Positions 36,707 through 46,351 are shown, counted from the stretch's first letter. The stretch is DNA of 64,000 nucleotides from Clostridium saudiense (GCF_000577815.1 NZ_CBYM010000011.1:1-64000); one strand, 5' to 3'. The notes: generated by a model not told the origin, from the letters alone. A program made the numbers and translations.

Positions 36707-37033
36707 TTATTTATTTTCTAACTTTACTAATCTTTCATAAACTTCTATAAATTCTTCAGCTAGTTGTTAAAAATTCATAGCATTCATTAAATGATCTTGT
36801 GCATGAATTAATAACACATTTACTTCTACGCTATTTCCTGAAGCTTCTTCAGTAATAAGCTTAGTTTGGAATGCGTGAGCTTTATGCATTTCTTCTTTTG
36901 ATTTATTTATTAATTCTTTTGCTTCTTCAAAGTTACCAGCTTTAGCTTTGCTTAATGAATCATATGCTAATCCTTTAGCTTCTCCTGCATTAGCTATAAG
37001 ACCAAATGATATTTCCATTAATTCTTCGTTCAT
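36707..37033 (-). pseudogene. PTS lactose/cellobiose IIA with in-frame stop at codon 89
   Basis: The phosphocarrier IIA of a Lac-family PTS. The open part has 88 residues and contains the phosphorylation site H77 and D80 in LLIHAQDHLM. A TAA at 36767-36769 ends it. Reading on in the same frame gives QLAEEFIEVYERLVKLENK and a second stop at 36707-36709, which is the normal end of the third helix. A full-length version would be about 108 residues, the usual size. The loss of most of helix 3 should harm the trimer. Alternatives are readthrough, a weakly functional short form, or a sequencing error. Confidence 0.8.
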
Positions 37034-37045
37034 ATTTATATCCTC

Positions 37046-37780
37046 CTAAAGCTTACTGTAATTAGTAAGTTCTATGTTATTTTTTCTTAAATATTCTTGT
37101 ACTTTTTCTGATGTTAAAATACTATATTCTTTCATTCTTTGCATTGCATAAGATGTTGAATTAACTAAGTACTCATCTACAAATGCTGGATGACACATGA
37201 TATCTATTACATCATGCTTTTTAAGCTCATCCATATATTTTTCAAAATAATCCTCTGTTACATTTTCATTATAAAAACTTTCTGTCATTGGTATAACTTT
37301 GTCATAATCTAGTTTTGATTCAAATCCACCTCTTATAGGAAGATTATACTTCTTAACTATTTTCTCTATAACAGGTTTTAAACTTGATAATGTATGAACA
37401 TGATGATGAGAATCCAAGTGATCAACATTTACACCACTATTAATAACCTTATTTATTTGGCTACAAAATTCTTCGTATACTTCATCTAAATCAAACTTTT
37501 CTTCTATAAGTTCATTAGTTATTCTTCTATAAAAGTTACCATTTTCATCTACTATTGTCTTATGATAATTTAAAACAGGTTTATTTAAGCTTAAAGTCAT
37601 ATGAACTCCACAGCCTAACCCTTTATTTTCTTTTAATAGTTCAACAGCATGATCAAAAGCTGGCATTCCTGCCATTATAGTAGTTGATCTTACTATTCCA
37701 TTTTTATATGCTGATATTATTCCATAATTAACTGCTTCACTTAATCCAAAATCATCTGCATTTACTATTAATTTAGTCAT
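37046..37780 (-). CDS. chbG: ChbG/YdjC-family carbohydrate deacetylase
   Basis: A 244-residue enzyme of the ChbG/YdjC family, which in E. coli removes an acetyl group from chitobiose or its 6-phosphate so the GH4 enzyme can act. Metal-site segments are visible: VNADDFGLSEAVN (Asp pair, about 5-17), GVHMTLSL (about 58-65) and DHLDSHHHVHTL (about 121-132). It lies 12 bp from the IIA gene and 13 bp from the GH4 gene. Its presence points the PTS operon towards N,N'-diacetylchitobiose, although the family also occurs in cellobiose-type operons. Confidence 0.92.
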   Translation of the reverse strand: MTKLIVNADDFGLSEAVNYGIISAYKNGIVRSTTIMAGMPAFDHAVELLKENKGLGCGVHMTLSLNKPVLNYHKTIVDENGNFYRRITNELIEEKFDLDEVYEEFCSQINKVINSGVNVDHLDSHHHVHTLSSLKPVIEKIVKKYNLPIRGGFESKLDYDKVIPMTESFYNENVTEDYFEKYMDELKKHDVIDIMCHPAFVDEYLVNSTSYAMQRMKEYSILTSEKVQEYLRKNNIELTNYSKL

Positions 37781-37793
37781 ATTAACACCTCTT

Positions 37794-39101
37794 CTATTTG
37801 AATTGTGGTAAATATTCTTTATGTGCTTCCATCATCTCATCTAGAATAGTTTTAGCTAAGTCATCTGATGGTATTAATGGATTTATACATAATGCTTGTA
37901 ACGCTGCATTATAATCACCTTCAACTGCTGCCTTTGCTGCTAATATTTCAAATGCTTTTATTTCAGTAACTAATCCACTTACTGCAACTGGTAAATATCC
38001 TACTGATAAAGGTTTTGGACCTTCCTTAGTTATTACACAGCTCATTTCTGCTGCTGAATCTTCTCTAAAGTCTCTTATTGCACCATTATTTAATGTATTT
38101 ACAACTTGAATATCCTTCTTATCATTGTAAATTGAGTTTATTAAGTTACAAGCTGCATCACTATAGTATGCTCCACCTCTTTTTTCTAATTGTGGTGGTT
38201 TAACAGCTAAATTTTCATCTTTATATAATTCAAATAAGTCGTCTTCTAAGGCTTTAACAGTTTCTCCTCTAGTTTTTCCATCCTTGAATCCTTCTAATTC
38301 TTCTTCTAACATTTCTTTATGTTTATAGTAATATTTATGATATGGACAAGGAATAACTCCTAGTGCTCTAACAAAATCAGCATTTAAAGGAATATCCTTT
38401 ATATTTTGCATTGTTAATGATGAAGTAACGAATTTCTCAATTGCTTCTTTTGTTATATCTTTACCATCTAATCTTACATTCAATGCATAAACCATATGAT
38501 TAAGTCCAGCAAAGTCCATTTCTACTCTATCTTTTTCCACTTCTAATATGTCTGCCATACCATTTTTAACACCTATTGGAACATTACATAATCCAATATA
38601 TCTTCTAAAGTTTGTATATTTAAATACTGCTTCTGAAATTACTCCTGTTGGATTTGTAAAGTTAACAAGCCATGCATTTGGACAAAGTTCTTCAATATCC
38701 TTAATTATATCTAATACTACTGGAACTGTTCTAAGTGCTTTAAATAATCCACCTGCTCCATTAGTTTCTTGACCTATCACTCCATGTGAAAGCGGAATTC
38801 TTTCATCTTTTATTCTTGCATCTAATAATCCAACTCTTAATTGAGTAGTTACGAAATCAGCATCCTTTAATGCTTCTCTTCTATCTAAAGTTAGATTAAC
38901 CTCCATATCCACTCTATCTTTTTTTACCATTCTTTTGGCAAGATTTCCTACTATTTCTAACTTATGTTTTCCTTCTTCTATATCAACTAACCATAATTCC
39001 TTAACAGGTAGCTCTTTATGTCTTTTTATAAATCCTTCAACTAATTCTGGAGTATAGCTTGATCCTCCACCGATTGTAACTATTTTAATACCATTTTTCA
39101 T
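37794..39101 (-). CDS. GH4 6-phospho-beta-glucosidase (LicH/ChbF type)
   Basis: A 435-residue NAD- and Mn-dependent glycosidase of family GH4. It has the N-terminal dinucleotide fold KIVTIGGGSSYTPELVEG, the NPTGVISEAV loop, the metal ligand Cys in GLCNVPIG and metal ligand His in GLNHMVYAL. It hydrolyses phosphorylated beta-linked disaccharides in the cytoplasm through a redox mechanism. The frame begins four codons earlier, but GGTGG is correctly spaced (5 nt) from the ATG at 39101. Chitobiose-6-phosphate versus cellobiose-6-phosphate cannot be decided from these motifs. Confidence 0.92.
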   Translation of the reverse strand: MKNGIKIVTIGGGSSYTPELVEGFIKRHKELPVKELWLVDIEEGKHKLEIVGNLAKRMVKKDRVDMEVNLTLDRREALKDADFVTTQLRVGLLDARIKDERIPLSHGVIGQETNGAGGLFKALRTVPVVLDIIKDIEELCPNAWLVNFTNPTGVISEAVFKYTNFRRYIGLCNVPIGVKNGMADILEVEKDRVEMDFAGLNHMVYALNVRLDGKDITKEAIEKFVTSSLTMQNIKDIPLNADFVRALGVIPCPYHKYYYKHKEMLEEELEGFKDGKTRGETVKALEDDLFELYKDENLAVKPPQLEKRGGAYYSDAACNLINSIYNDKKDIQVVNTLNNGAIRDFREDSAAEMSCVITKEGPKPLSVGYLPVAVSGLVTEIKAFEILAAKAAVEGDYNAALQALCINPLIPSDDLAKTILDEMMEAHKEYLPQFK

Positions 39102-39268
39102 ATTGTCCACCATCCTAACATTTATATTTATAAATTTGCTTTAATTAATCTGTATGTATTGTATTTTATTTAATAGTTCTTATTTTCTATAATCTCATTT
39201 AAGATAGCATTTTATATGCTGATTTTTACTCACTTTGTAAATGAATATAAAGCAAAATATAAAATGTT

Positions 39269-39337
39269 AGGAGTTTTGAGTTTGGGATAAAGTCAACATT
39301 TATGTCAACTTTATTCTTTTATTAACTCCAAACTCCT
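39269..39337. repeat. Long intercistronic hairpin between IIC and GH4 genes (element copy E)
   Basis: Outer arms AGGAGTTT/AAACTCCT surround inner arms ATAAAGTCAACAT/ATGTCAACTTTAT (with a C-C mismatch). On the minus strand its middle reads GAATAAAGTTGACAT, resembling the GAATAAATTCAG core of the composite elements at 33490, 46930 and 51575. It may act as an mRNA stabiliser or partial terminator inside the PTS operon. The rest of 39102-39358 holds no gene. Confidence 0.65.
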
Positions 39338-39358
39338 ATGCTTATTTTTCTATATCAA

Positions 39359-40681
39359 TTAAGCTACTTGATCCATTTCCATTTTTCTAGCATCCATCTT
39401 TTCTGCCATAGCCACGAATGGTAAGTATATTAAGATTGAAACTGCTATATTAACTATACATAAAACTGCTCCTGACCAATGTCCTGTTGCCATAAATCCA
39501 CCAAGTATTGGAGGTGTAGTCCAAGGCATAGTTGCCATTATTATTGGATGAACTAATCCAAATGAAATTGATAAATATGATATTATTGTTGTAACAATTG
39601 GTGCTATTACAAATGGTATTCCGAATATAGGATTTAATACGATTGGTAATCCAAATATTACTGGTTCACTGATGTTGAAGATTGATGGTGCTAATCCTAA
39701 AGCAAGCATATCTCTTCTTCTCTTACCTGCAATTGCTATAGCAATTAATAATCCAATTATTACTCCTGATCCTCCCATGAATACGAAAGCATCAAAGAAC
39801 GGTCCTGCTAATACATGTAATTGATCTAATGGAGCTCCATTTTGAATCATTTCTGCATTTTGTGCTCCTAAGTTAGTTAACATTGTTCCTGTGAAAGGTA
39901 ATGCAATATTTGCTCCATGTAAACCAACAAACCATAATCCATGAATAAAGAATGCTATCAATATAGCTGATGGTAATGTATCTGTTATATTACTTAATGG
40001 AATTCCTAAGTATTTGTTTATTAAATCTGTTAAGAATTGTCCATCTGCTGCTAATCTTATTAATAATCCTGCAACTGCAAATATAACTACTGTTAACATA
40101 CCTGGGATTAACTTAGCAAATGATCTTGATACTGCTGGTGGAACCCCCTCAGGCATTTTAACTACTAATTGTTTTAGTTTTCCTAATCTAATAAATACTT
40201 CTGTTGATAAAATTCCTATTATAATTGCTGTAAATAATGCTCCTGTTCCTAAGTATGCAACTCCAATGAATCCCCAACCTTCTACTGCAGGTTGTCCATC
40301 AATTGCAATCTTTGCAACTTGTGGAATTAAAAGAATAAATATTGATGTTGCTATCATTGCTGATTGAAGCCCATTCTCTTCATATGATTTAGCTAAATTA
40401 TATGCAACACCTATTACTAAAAGTAAAGCCATAATAGCTAATGTTCCAAACCATATATCTCCGTTTAATGATTTTATTTGCTGTCCAAATGTATTATCTG
40501 CTAAAAAGTTACTTAATGCCTTTATTGGTGCGTTATTTATAAGTGTTGCTAACGAACCTATTATTGTTAACGGTATCATTGCAACGAAAGCATCTCTTAC
40601 TGCTACTAAATGTCTTTGTGCTCCCATCTTAGCTGCATATGGTGTAATGTACTTATCCATAAAAGCCATAAACTTTTCCAT
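39359..40681 (-). CDS. PTS lactose/cellobiose-family IIC permease
   Basis: A 440-residue membrane protein (about 10 helices), EIIC of the Lac/Cel PTS family. Family marks are YITPYAAKMGAQRHLVAVRD at the N-terminus, FIHGLWFVGLHGANI and the substrate-loop NISEPVIFGLPIVLNPI. It transports the disaccharide while IIB phosphorylates it. It is 82 bp downstream of the IIB gene and upstream of the hairpin and GH4 gene. Separate A, B and C polypeptides are typical for cellobiose/chitobiose systems. Confidence 0.93.
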   Translation of the reverse strand: MEKFMAFMDKYITPYAAKMGAQRHLVAVRDAFVAMIPLTIIGSLATLINNAPIKALSNFLADNTFGQQIKSLNGDIWFGTLAIMALLLVIGVAYNLAKSYEENGLQSAMIATSIFILLIPQVAKIAIDGQPAVEGWGFIGVAYLGTGALFTAIIIGILSTEVFIRLGKLKQLVVKMPEGVPPAVSRSFAKLIPGMLTVVIFAVAGLLIRLAADGQFLTDLINKYLGIPLSNITDTLPSAILIAFFIHGLWFVGLHGANIALPFTGTMLTNLGAQNAEMIQNGAPLDQLHVLAGPFFDAFVFMGGSGVIIGLLIAIAIAGKRRRDMLALGLAPSIFNISEPVIFGLPIVLNPIFGIPFVIAPIVTTIISYLSISFGLVHPIIMATMPWTTPPILGGFMATGHWSGAVLCIVNIAVSILIYLPFVAMAEKMDARKMEMDQVA

Positions 40682-40763
40682 ATCGTTCCCCTACCTTTAT
40701 CTTGATATTTTTATAATTTCCCATTAATTCTCAATACCACTTTCTTTAAATCATACTTATATC

Positions 40764-41069
40764 TTATTTCTTTAATTCTAATGCTCTTTCTAAAACAGCT
40801 TTACCATTACATCTTCCGTAATCCATCATATTAATAACTTCTACTGGAATTCCGTGTGGTGCTGCTAAATCCTTAGCTTTACTTAAAATGTATCTAACTT
40901 GTGGCCCTAATAATAAAACATCGCACTTTTCAATTTCACTTTGTAGATTTACTTCTGAAATCGCCCAGATTTCACACTCTACTCCTTTTTCCTTTGCAGC
41001 CTCTTGCATTTTTGTTACTAATAAACTTGTTGACATACCTGCTGAGCAAGCTAACATAATTTTTATCAT
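40764..41069 (-). CDS. PTS lactose/cellobiose-family IIB phosphocarrier
   Basis: A 101-residue cytoplasmic IIB protein. Active-site Cys8 is in IMLACSAGMSTSLLV, and the GPQVRY segment near residue 60 is typical for the cellobiose subfamily. The frame can start five codons earlier at a TTG that overlaps the ribosome site; GGAGG is 8 nt before the ATG at 41069, so that start is used. First gene of the operon IIB-IIC-GH4-ChbG-IIA-GntR, preceded by the ATGTATACAT palindrome. Confidence 0.93.
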   Translation of the reverse strand: MIKIMLACSAGMSTSLLVTKMQEAAKEKGVECEIWAISEVNLQSEIEKCDVLLLGPQVRYILSKAKDLAAPHGIPVEVINMMDYGRCNGKAVLERALELKK

Positions 41070-41117
41070 AATATATACCTCCAAACATTTATTTGATTCA
41101 TGTATTCGTTTACTTAC

Positions 41118-41133
41118 CTTATGTATACATAAG
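41118..41133. promoter_or_regulatory. Palindromic operator candidate upstream of the PTS operon
   Basis: CTTATGTATACATAAG is a perfect 16-bp palindrome 48 bp before the IIB start codon. It is a good candidate binding site for the GntR-UTRA repressor at the end of the operon. A partial repeat TGTCTATACAT follows at about 41142. Confidence 0.55.
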
Positions 41134-41349
41134 TATATTCATTGTCTATACATTTCAAGCGTTTTTTAAAATATTTTTTGTTTTTTTATTTTCATACTCA
41201 TTTTGCACTATTTATATACACTTTATTAAAAACAACCTCCTTAAAATATTAATTTCTTATTCCAATTCATATCGCTTTCATTCTTTACCAACATATTTAA
41301 AATTAAATGTATAGGTATTTAATTTTAATATATATATTTACTTCTGACT

Positions 41350-41397
41350 ATAAAAAAACTGCAAAGTTAATCCATTCATTCGATTAACTTTGCAGTC
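41350..41397 (-). terminator. Terminator of the helD gene
   Basis: ACTGCAAAGTTAATC and GATTAACTTTGCAGT form a perfect 15-bp stem. On the minus strand it is followed by TTTTTTTATAG, 8 bp after the stop codon. The 280 bp between it and the PTS operon start show only AT-rich DNA. Confidence 0.92.
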
Positions 41398-41404
41398 CTA
41401 CTAT

Positions 41405-43510
41405 TTATTTAAAATTAATTACCTTTAATCTATGTAGAGCTCTAGTTGCCATAATATATTTTACTAAATCATCTGTATTATCATCAAAATTAACTATTAT
41501 AACTCCATCAAACTCAAGTCCTTTTGCATAATAAGAAGGAACTATGACTTTCCCACCTCTGTAAATAACATCTTCTCTATCAAAGGCTAAAAGCTTAGTA
41601 AACTTTTTAAGCTCTGGCGCTATTCTTCTAAGTTGTTCCTTATCCTTAGTTATTATTGCAATATTATCATAATTTTCATCATCATAATCTTCTAATGTCT
41701 CTAAAATAGTATCAATTAAATCATCTTGATCTTTAACATCAATTTCTTCAACATCATACTTACCTTTTCTAACAAAAGGAACTATTGCATCTTCATTTAA
41801 TAATTTACTTGCATACTCCATGATTTGGAATGTAGATCTATAACTCTTATTTAAAGCATAGTTCTTAACAAATCCACCAAATAAAGATTTTAACCTAAGC
41901 ATTGCAGGTGTTTCTTCTACTTTAATTAATCTTTGATTTGCATCTCCAACTATAGTGTAGCTTCTACAACCTGTTAATTCTTTTAATACAATAAATTGAA
42001 GCATGCTATAATCTTGAGCTTCATCAATTACTATATGCTTAATTTCTTGACTAACTTTTTTACCATCAAGTTTAATCATTAAATAAAGTATTGCTGGTAA
42101 ATCTAAGTATGATAAGTTTTGAGTCTTAGTAAATTCTTTATAAATGTCTACAATACTTTCATTATCTATCCATTTAGCTAAATTGTTTTTTTGAGTCATA
42201 AGTTCTCTAACAATTTCTCTAATTCTTATCTTTCTTTGGAACTCTATATTATTTTGTTCAATTACTAATTGTTCTTCTGAAAGAGCTGATAATTTTTCTT
42301 TTACCTCATTATTTAAATTTCTTACTAGTTCATCTCTCTTATCTTTAAGCTTTGAAGTAATAATTCTCTTTATCTTTTGACTTCTTCTAAATAAAGGCAT
42401 GTATTTATAATGTTTTTCAAATAACTCGTTAATTTCTTCTACTGAAACTACTTCTTCATCAAAGAATTTAGCAGGTTCAAAATTAAAGTAGTTAGCCTCT
42501 AATTCGTCACATTTTTCATCTAAAACAGTTATAAATTCTTCCCCGCCCTTATATTTTATCTCACTTATTATTTCTTCATTTCCATTTAGAACTTCTTCTA
42601 AATAAGCTGTAATATCAATTACTGGTTCATGTAATCCAATTTCATTTATTGCAAAACTAGCAAATGTTTGTTGATTAACATTACTTTCTCCTAAAGTAGG
42701 AAGGACATCCCCTATATAATCAATAAATATATCATTAGGTCCTAATATTAATACTTTATCTCCTAACTGCTCTCTGAAATTGTATAAAAGATATGCAACT
42801 CTATGAAGTGCTATTGTTGTTTTTCCTGAACCTGCAACTCCATTAACAACTACAACCTTCATTCTTTCTTCTCTTATAATTTCATCTTGCTCTTTTTGGA
42901 TAGTCATAACTATATCCTTAAGCTTTTCCCCAGCATTTGAAGATAAAATCATTTGTAAGATATCATCTTTAACATCTACATCAGAATCAAAGCATCCCTC
43001 AAGCTTACCTTTTTTAATAAGTATTTGTCTTCTAGCTAATATATCAACTGGAACTTCCCCCTCTGGAGATTTATAACTAGTATTTCCTAATGTTCCTTTA
43101 TAGAATAATGAAGCAACTGGTGCTCTCCAGTCAACTATTGCTGCATCAAAGCTTCCTTCCGGAGTTAATCCATATCTTCCAACATAAATTTCTTCAGCAT
43201 ATCCATTATCCTCAAAATTAACTTTACCAAAGTAAGGAGATTCTTTTAACTTTGTAAATTCAGCTAACTTTCTATCTATAGTTCTATACATTTCCTCTTT
43301 GACATATCTCTCATGGTCAAAGTATTCCATTACTTTATCTTCATCATCTCTATATTCTTCAATAAACTTCTTTCTATACTCTAATATGTAATCTGCAACA
43401 TCTTTTCTTTTTTGTATGTAATTTAATATTTCTTTACTTAATAAATTAAGAGTATATTCTAAATTTTGTTCTTCTTGTAAAAATTCAAATTTATTCAAAG
43501 CTCCACGCAC
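41405..43510 (-). CDS. helD: HelD-like UvrD/Rep-family RNA polymerase-associated ATPase
   Basis: A 701-residue superfamily 1 helicase-like ATPase. Layout matches HelD: N-terminal coiled-coil arm (1-90), the YVGRYGLTPEG...VDWRAPVASLFY segment (about 109-137), Walker A GVAGSGKTT (225-233), Walker B VIDEAQDYS and C-terminal motif ATRALHRL. HelD removes stalled RNA polymerase from DNA. The frame starts at a GTG overlapping an AAGGGG site; a TTG four codons later (43498) with 11-nt spacing from that site could be the actual start. Located downstream of ftsH behind a hairpin. Confidence 0.9.
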   Translation of the reverse strand: MRGALNKFEFLQEEQNLEYTLNLLSKEILNYIQKRKDVADYILEYRKKFIEEYRDDEDKVMEYFDHERYVKEEMYRTIDRKLAEFTKLKESPYFGKVNFEDNGYAEEIYVGRYGLTPEGSFDAAIVDWRAPVASLFYKGTLGNTSYKSPEGEVPVDILARRQILIKKGKLEGCFDSDVDVKDDILQMILSSNAGEKLKDIVMTIQKEQDEIIREERMKVVVVNGVAGSGKTTIALHRVAYLLYNFREQLGDKVLILGPNDIFIDYIGDVLPTLGESNVNQQTFASFAINEIGLHEPVIDITAYLEEVLNGNEEIISEIKYKGGEEFITVLDEKCDELEANYFNFEPAKFFDEEVVSVEEINELFEKHYKYMPLFRRSQKIKRIITSKLKDKRDELVRNLNNEVKEKLSALSEEQLVIEQNNIEFQRKIRIREIVRELMTQKNNLAKWIDNESIVDIYKEFTKTQNLSYLDLPAILYLMIKLDGKKVSQEIKHIVIDEAQDYSMLQFIVLKELTGCRSYTIVGDANQRLIKVEETPAMLRLKSLFGGFVKNYALNKSYRSTFQIMEYASKLLNEDAIVPFVRKGKYDVEEIDVKDQDDLIDTILETLEDYDDENYDNIAIITKDKEQLRRIAPELKKFTKLLAFDREDVIYRGGKVIVPSYYAKGLEFDGVIIVNFDDNTDDLVKYIMATRALHRLKVINFK

Positions 43511-43608
43511 CCCTTCGGTTAGTTAATAGTTAATAGTTTTGAGTTAAAAGTATATTTATAGTTAAGAGTTTAAAGGAGTTAAGCTATAAAATAATAGCTT
43601 AACCCCTT
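43511..43608. repeat. Partial composite element (copy D) with hairpin between ftsH and helD
   Basis: AAGGAGTTAAGCTA/TAGCTTAACCCCTT forms a hairpin at 43573-43608; its minus-strand T-run is weak (TCCTTTAAAC), so readthrough from ftsH into helD is plausible. Next to it are several AGTTAATAGTTAATAG-type repeats (43518-43570) matching the arms of the elements at 33490 and 46930. The core GAATAAATT hairpin is missing here. Confidence 0.6.
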
Positions 43609-43680
43609 ATTAATTATACCTATTTATAATTTATCTTTTAGTTTATTTTCTGAGTTTTAATATACTTTTTAAGCCTTATC

Positions 43681-45774
43681 TTAGTCTTCTTTAGTTTCTT
43701 CCTCAGACTCTTTTTCTTTGTCCATATCTAATATAACTTCATCATTAGAAGATGATTGTTTCATTATATCTTCTTCTTCTTTTTCAACAGCTTCAATAAC
43801 TTCTTGTGCTACTTTAGCATCTTGTAAGTCTTCTGAAATTTCTTCTGAAACTTCATCTGCCTTTTTTTTGTTATTTTCAAGCTCTCTGCTTTTCTTTTCT
43901 TCTTCTCTCTTTTCCTTTAATTCTGGATATTTTTCATATACAAACTTAAAGAATTCATCTCCGAAAATAGTTTCTTTTTCTAATAAGTATTCAGAAATCT
44001 TATCTAATAAATCTCTATTTTCTCTTAATATTTCTCTTGCTTTTTGATGGCACTCTCTAATTATAGATAAAACTTCTTTATCTACTAAAGTAGAAGTTTC
44101 TTCACTACAATTTCTAACTGCTCTACCATCTAAGTATCTGTTTTGAACTGATTCTAAAGCCATCATATCAAAGTTATCAGTCATACCATAAATAGTAACC
44201 ATATTTCTTGCTGTTTGAGTTGCTCTTTCAATATCGTTTGAAGCTCCTGTAGATACAAGATTAAATACTTCCTCTTCTGCAGCTCTACCACCAAGCATAA
44301 CCATTATTTGGTTCATTAATTCTTCTTTAGAAACAAGGTATTTTTCCTCTTCTGGAAGTTGCATAGTATATCCTAATGCCCCCATTGTTCTTGGAACTAT
44401 TGTAATTTTATGAACTGGATCTGTTCCTTCTAAAAGTCCAGCAACTAATGCATGCCCAACTTCATGGAATGCAACAACTTCTCTTTCTTTCTTAGAAAGA
44501 ATTCTATCTTTCTTTTCTTTACCAGCAATTATAACTTCAACTGCTTCTTCTAAATCTTCTTGAATAACTGTTTCTCTTCCACTTCTAACTGCTCTTAAAG
44601 CTGCTTCATTTACTATATTAGCAAGGTCAGCACCTACAGCACCTGGAGTTCCCTTTGCAACTGATTCTAAGTTAACTTCTGGTGACATCTTAACATCCTT
44701 AGAGTGAACATTTAATATTGCAATTCTTCCTTTTAAGTCAGGTCTATCAACAATAACTCTTCTGTCAAATCTACCTGGTCTTAAAAGCGCTTTATCTAAT
44801 ATTTCAGGTCTATTAGTTGCACCTAAAATAACTATTCCTTTTGATGTATCAAATCCATCCATCTCAGTAAGTAATTGATTTAAAGTTTGTTCTCTTTCAT
44901 CATTACTTTGCATTTGATTATCTCTACTCTTACCTATAGAATCAATTTCATCTATAAATATTATACAAGGAGCCATTTTTTCTGCTTCTTTAAATAAATC
45001 TCTTACCTTAGCTGCACCCATACCAACAAACATTTCAACGAAAGTTGAACCTGAAACTGAAAGGAATGGAACCTTTGCTTCACCAGCAACAGCTTTTGCT
45101 ATAAGAGTCTTACCTGTCCCTGGAGGCCCTACTAAAAGAGCACCCTTAGGCAATTTAGCACCTATTTCTGTATATCTCTTAGGGTTATGAAGGAAATCTA
45201 TTATTTCTGTTAATGATTCTTTAGCTTCATCTTGCCCTGCAACATCTTCAAAACTTACTTTTATATCTTTTTCAACATATACTTTGGCATTACTTTTACC
45301 CATGCCACCCATGCCCATTGGACCTCCGCCCATTTTTTTAGACATTTTGTTAAATATAAATCTAACCACAAAGAACATTATTACTAATGGAAGTACATTT
45401 AATATAATAAAGTCCATCCATACAGATTGTTGCTTTGTTATTTGAGGATAATACTGTACGTCATTATCTATTAATAATTGTATTAAATCTGGATTATCTG
45501 CATTTCCTGTATAAAGAACTTTACCTTTCATATCACTTGAATCTTGAGGTGTTATTACAAGTGCTGTCCCATCTACAGTAACTTCTTTAACTTCCTTATC
45601 TTTAACCATTTGAACAAATTCATTATATGAAATTTCCTTTGTCGTTAACATTTCCTTAGCTGTCGAAAATGAATATAAAAACAAGAAAGCTACTACAACA
45701 TAAATTAATAAGAACTTATTATTGTTATTCTTCTTCTTTTCTCCGCCTTTTCTATTGTTCACATTATTATTCAT
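43681..45774 (-). CDS. ftsH: ATP-dependent zinc metalloprotease FtsH
   Basis: A 697-residue membrane protease. Two membrane helices (about 21-40 and 119-140) flank an extracytoplasmic domain. The AAA domain has Walker A GPPGTGKT (216-223), Walker B IIFIDEID (271-278) and the second region of homology around RPGRFDRR (332-339). The zinc site is HEVGH (437-441). It degrades misfolded membrane proteins and regulators. The C-terminal 90 residues are an acidic, Lys/Glu-rich coiled-coil-like tail, longer than usual. In many Firmicutes ftsH follows tilS-hpt; those genes are absent here, so this may be a second copy. Confidence 0.95.
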   Translation of the reverse strand: MNNNVNNRKGGEKKKNNNNKFLLIYVVVAFLFLYSFSTAKEMLTTKEISYNEFVQMVKDKEVKEVTVDGTALVITPQDSSDMKGKVLYTGNADNPDLIQLLIDNDVQYYPQITKQQSVWMDFIILNVLPLVIMFFVVRFIFNKMSKKMGGGPMGMGGMGKSNAKVYVEKDIKVSFEDVAGQDEAKESLTEIIDFLHNPKRYTEIGAKLPKGALLVGPPGTGKTLIAKAVAGEAKVPFLSVSGSTFVEMFVGMGAAKVRDLFKEAEKMAPCIIFIDEIDSIGKSRDNQMQSNDEREQTLNQLLTEMDGFDTSKGIVILGATNRPEILDKALLRPGRFDRRVIVDRPDLKGRIAILNVHSKDVKMSPEVNLESVAKGTPGAVGADLANIVNEAALRAVRSGRETVIQEDLEEAVEVIIAGKEKKDRILSKKEREVVAFHEVGHALVAGLLEGTDPVHKITIVPRTMGALGYTMQLPEEEKYLVSKEELMNQIMVMLGGRAAEEEVFNLVSTGASNDIERATQTARNMVTIYGMTDNFDMMALESVQNRYLDGRAVRNCSEETSTLVDKEVLSIIRECHQKAREILRENRDLLDKISEYLLEKETIFGDEFFKFVYEKYPELKEKREEEKKSRELENNKKKADEVSEEISEDLQDAKVAQEVIEAVEKEEEDIMKQSSSNDEVILDMDKEKESEEETKED

Positions 45775-45820
45775 ACTTTTTTATTTCTCCTACTAACTCT
45801 TAATGTCTTTTTATAAGCTC

Positions 45821-46351
45821 TTATTCTATTTTTCCAAAGTCTTTCCATGGATATACCTTTATTTGAGCTTTACCTTTTATTTCACTACCATCAATATATG
45901 GATCATTCCAATATCTAGAATCTAAAGACCAATATCTATTATCTCCTAAAAAGAAATACTTACCTTCTGGCACTTCAAATTCACCTGTATAATTATCTGC
46001 GGTTCCTATATAGTTTTCTTGAAGTGTTTCTCCATTTACGCTAACCACACCATCTTTTATAATAACTTTATCACCTGGTAATCCTATTAGTCTTTTAATC
46101 ATATCTTCATCTTTTTCTTCCGAATGAAAAACTACTATCTCACCACGCTTAAGCTTTTCTGGATTATAAACTCTGCTAACAAACAATCTATCACCAACAT
46201 TTAATGTTGGAACCATAGATTCTGATGGAATTTTAACCTTAAAAATTAAAAACCTATTAATTAAAAATGCTAATATTACAGCTACTACTATTGGTACAAT
46301 CCAATCATTAAAAAAGTTCGTTTTTTTTACATCTTGGCTCACTCTTCCCAC
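45821..46351 (-). CDS. lepB: Signal peptidase I
   Basis: A 176-residue S26 peptidase with one N-terminal membrane anchor (about 17-36). The Ser/Lys dyad is S45 in PSESMVPTL and K86 in DMIKRLIGLPGD, with the box E motif GDNRYWSLDSRYW in the C-terminal half. It removes signal peptides on the outer face of the membrane. It overlaps the DUF3006 gene by 13 bp and is 46 bp upstream of ftsH, forming a probable DUF3006-lepB-ftsH operon linked to membrane protein quality control. Confidence 0.95.
   Translation of the reverse strand: MGRVSQDVKKTNFFNDWIVPIVVAVILAFLINRFLIFKVKIPSESMVPTLNVGDRLFVSRVYNPEKLKRGEIVVFHSEEKDEDMIKRLIGLPGDKVIIKDGVVSVNGETLQENYIGTADNYTGEFEVPEGKYFFLGDNRYWSLDSRYWNDPYIDGSEIKGKAQIKVYPWKDFGKIE

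Noticed and set aside
41134-41190. CcpA cre site in the PTS operon promoter
   Set aside because: The sequence around TTTCAAGCGTTTT fits only part of the cre consensus and lacks the TG half.
43498-43510. Certain helD start at the GTG
   Set aside because: GTG overlaps the likely ribosome site, and TTG at 43498 is also plausible; the GTG coordinate is kept only as the longest form.
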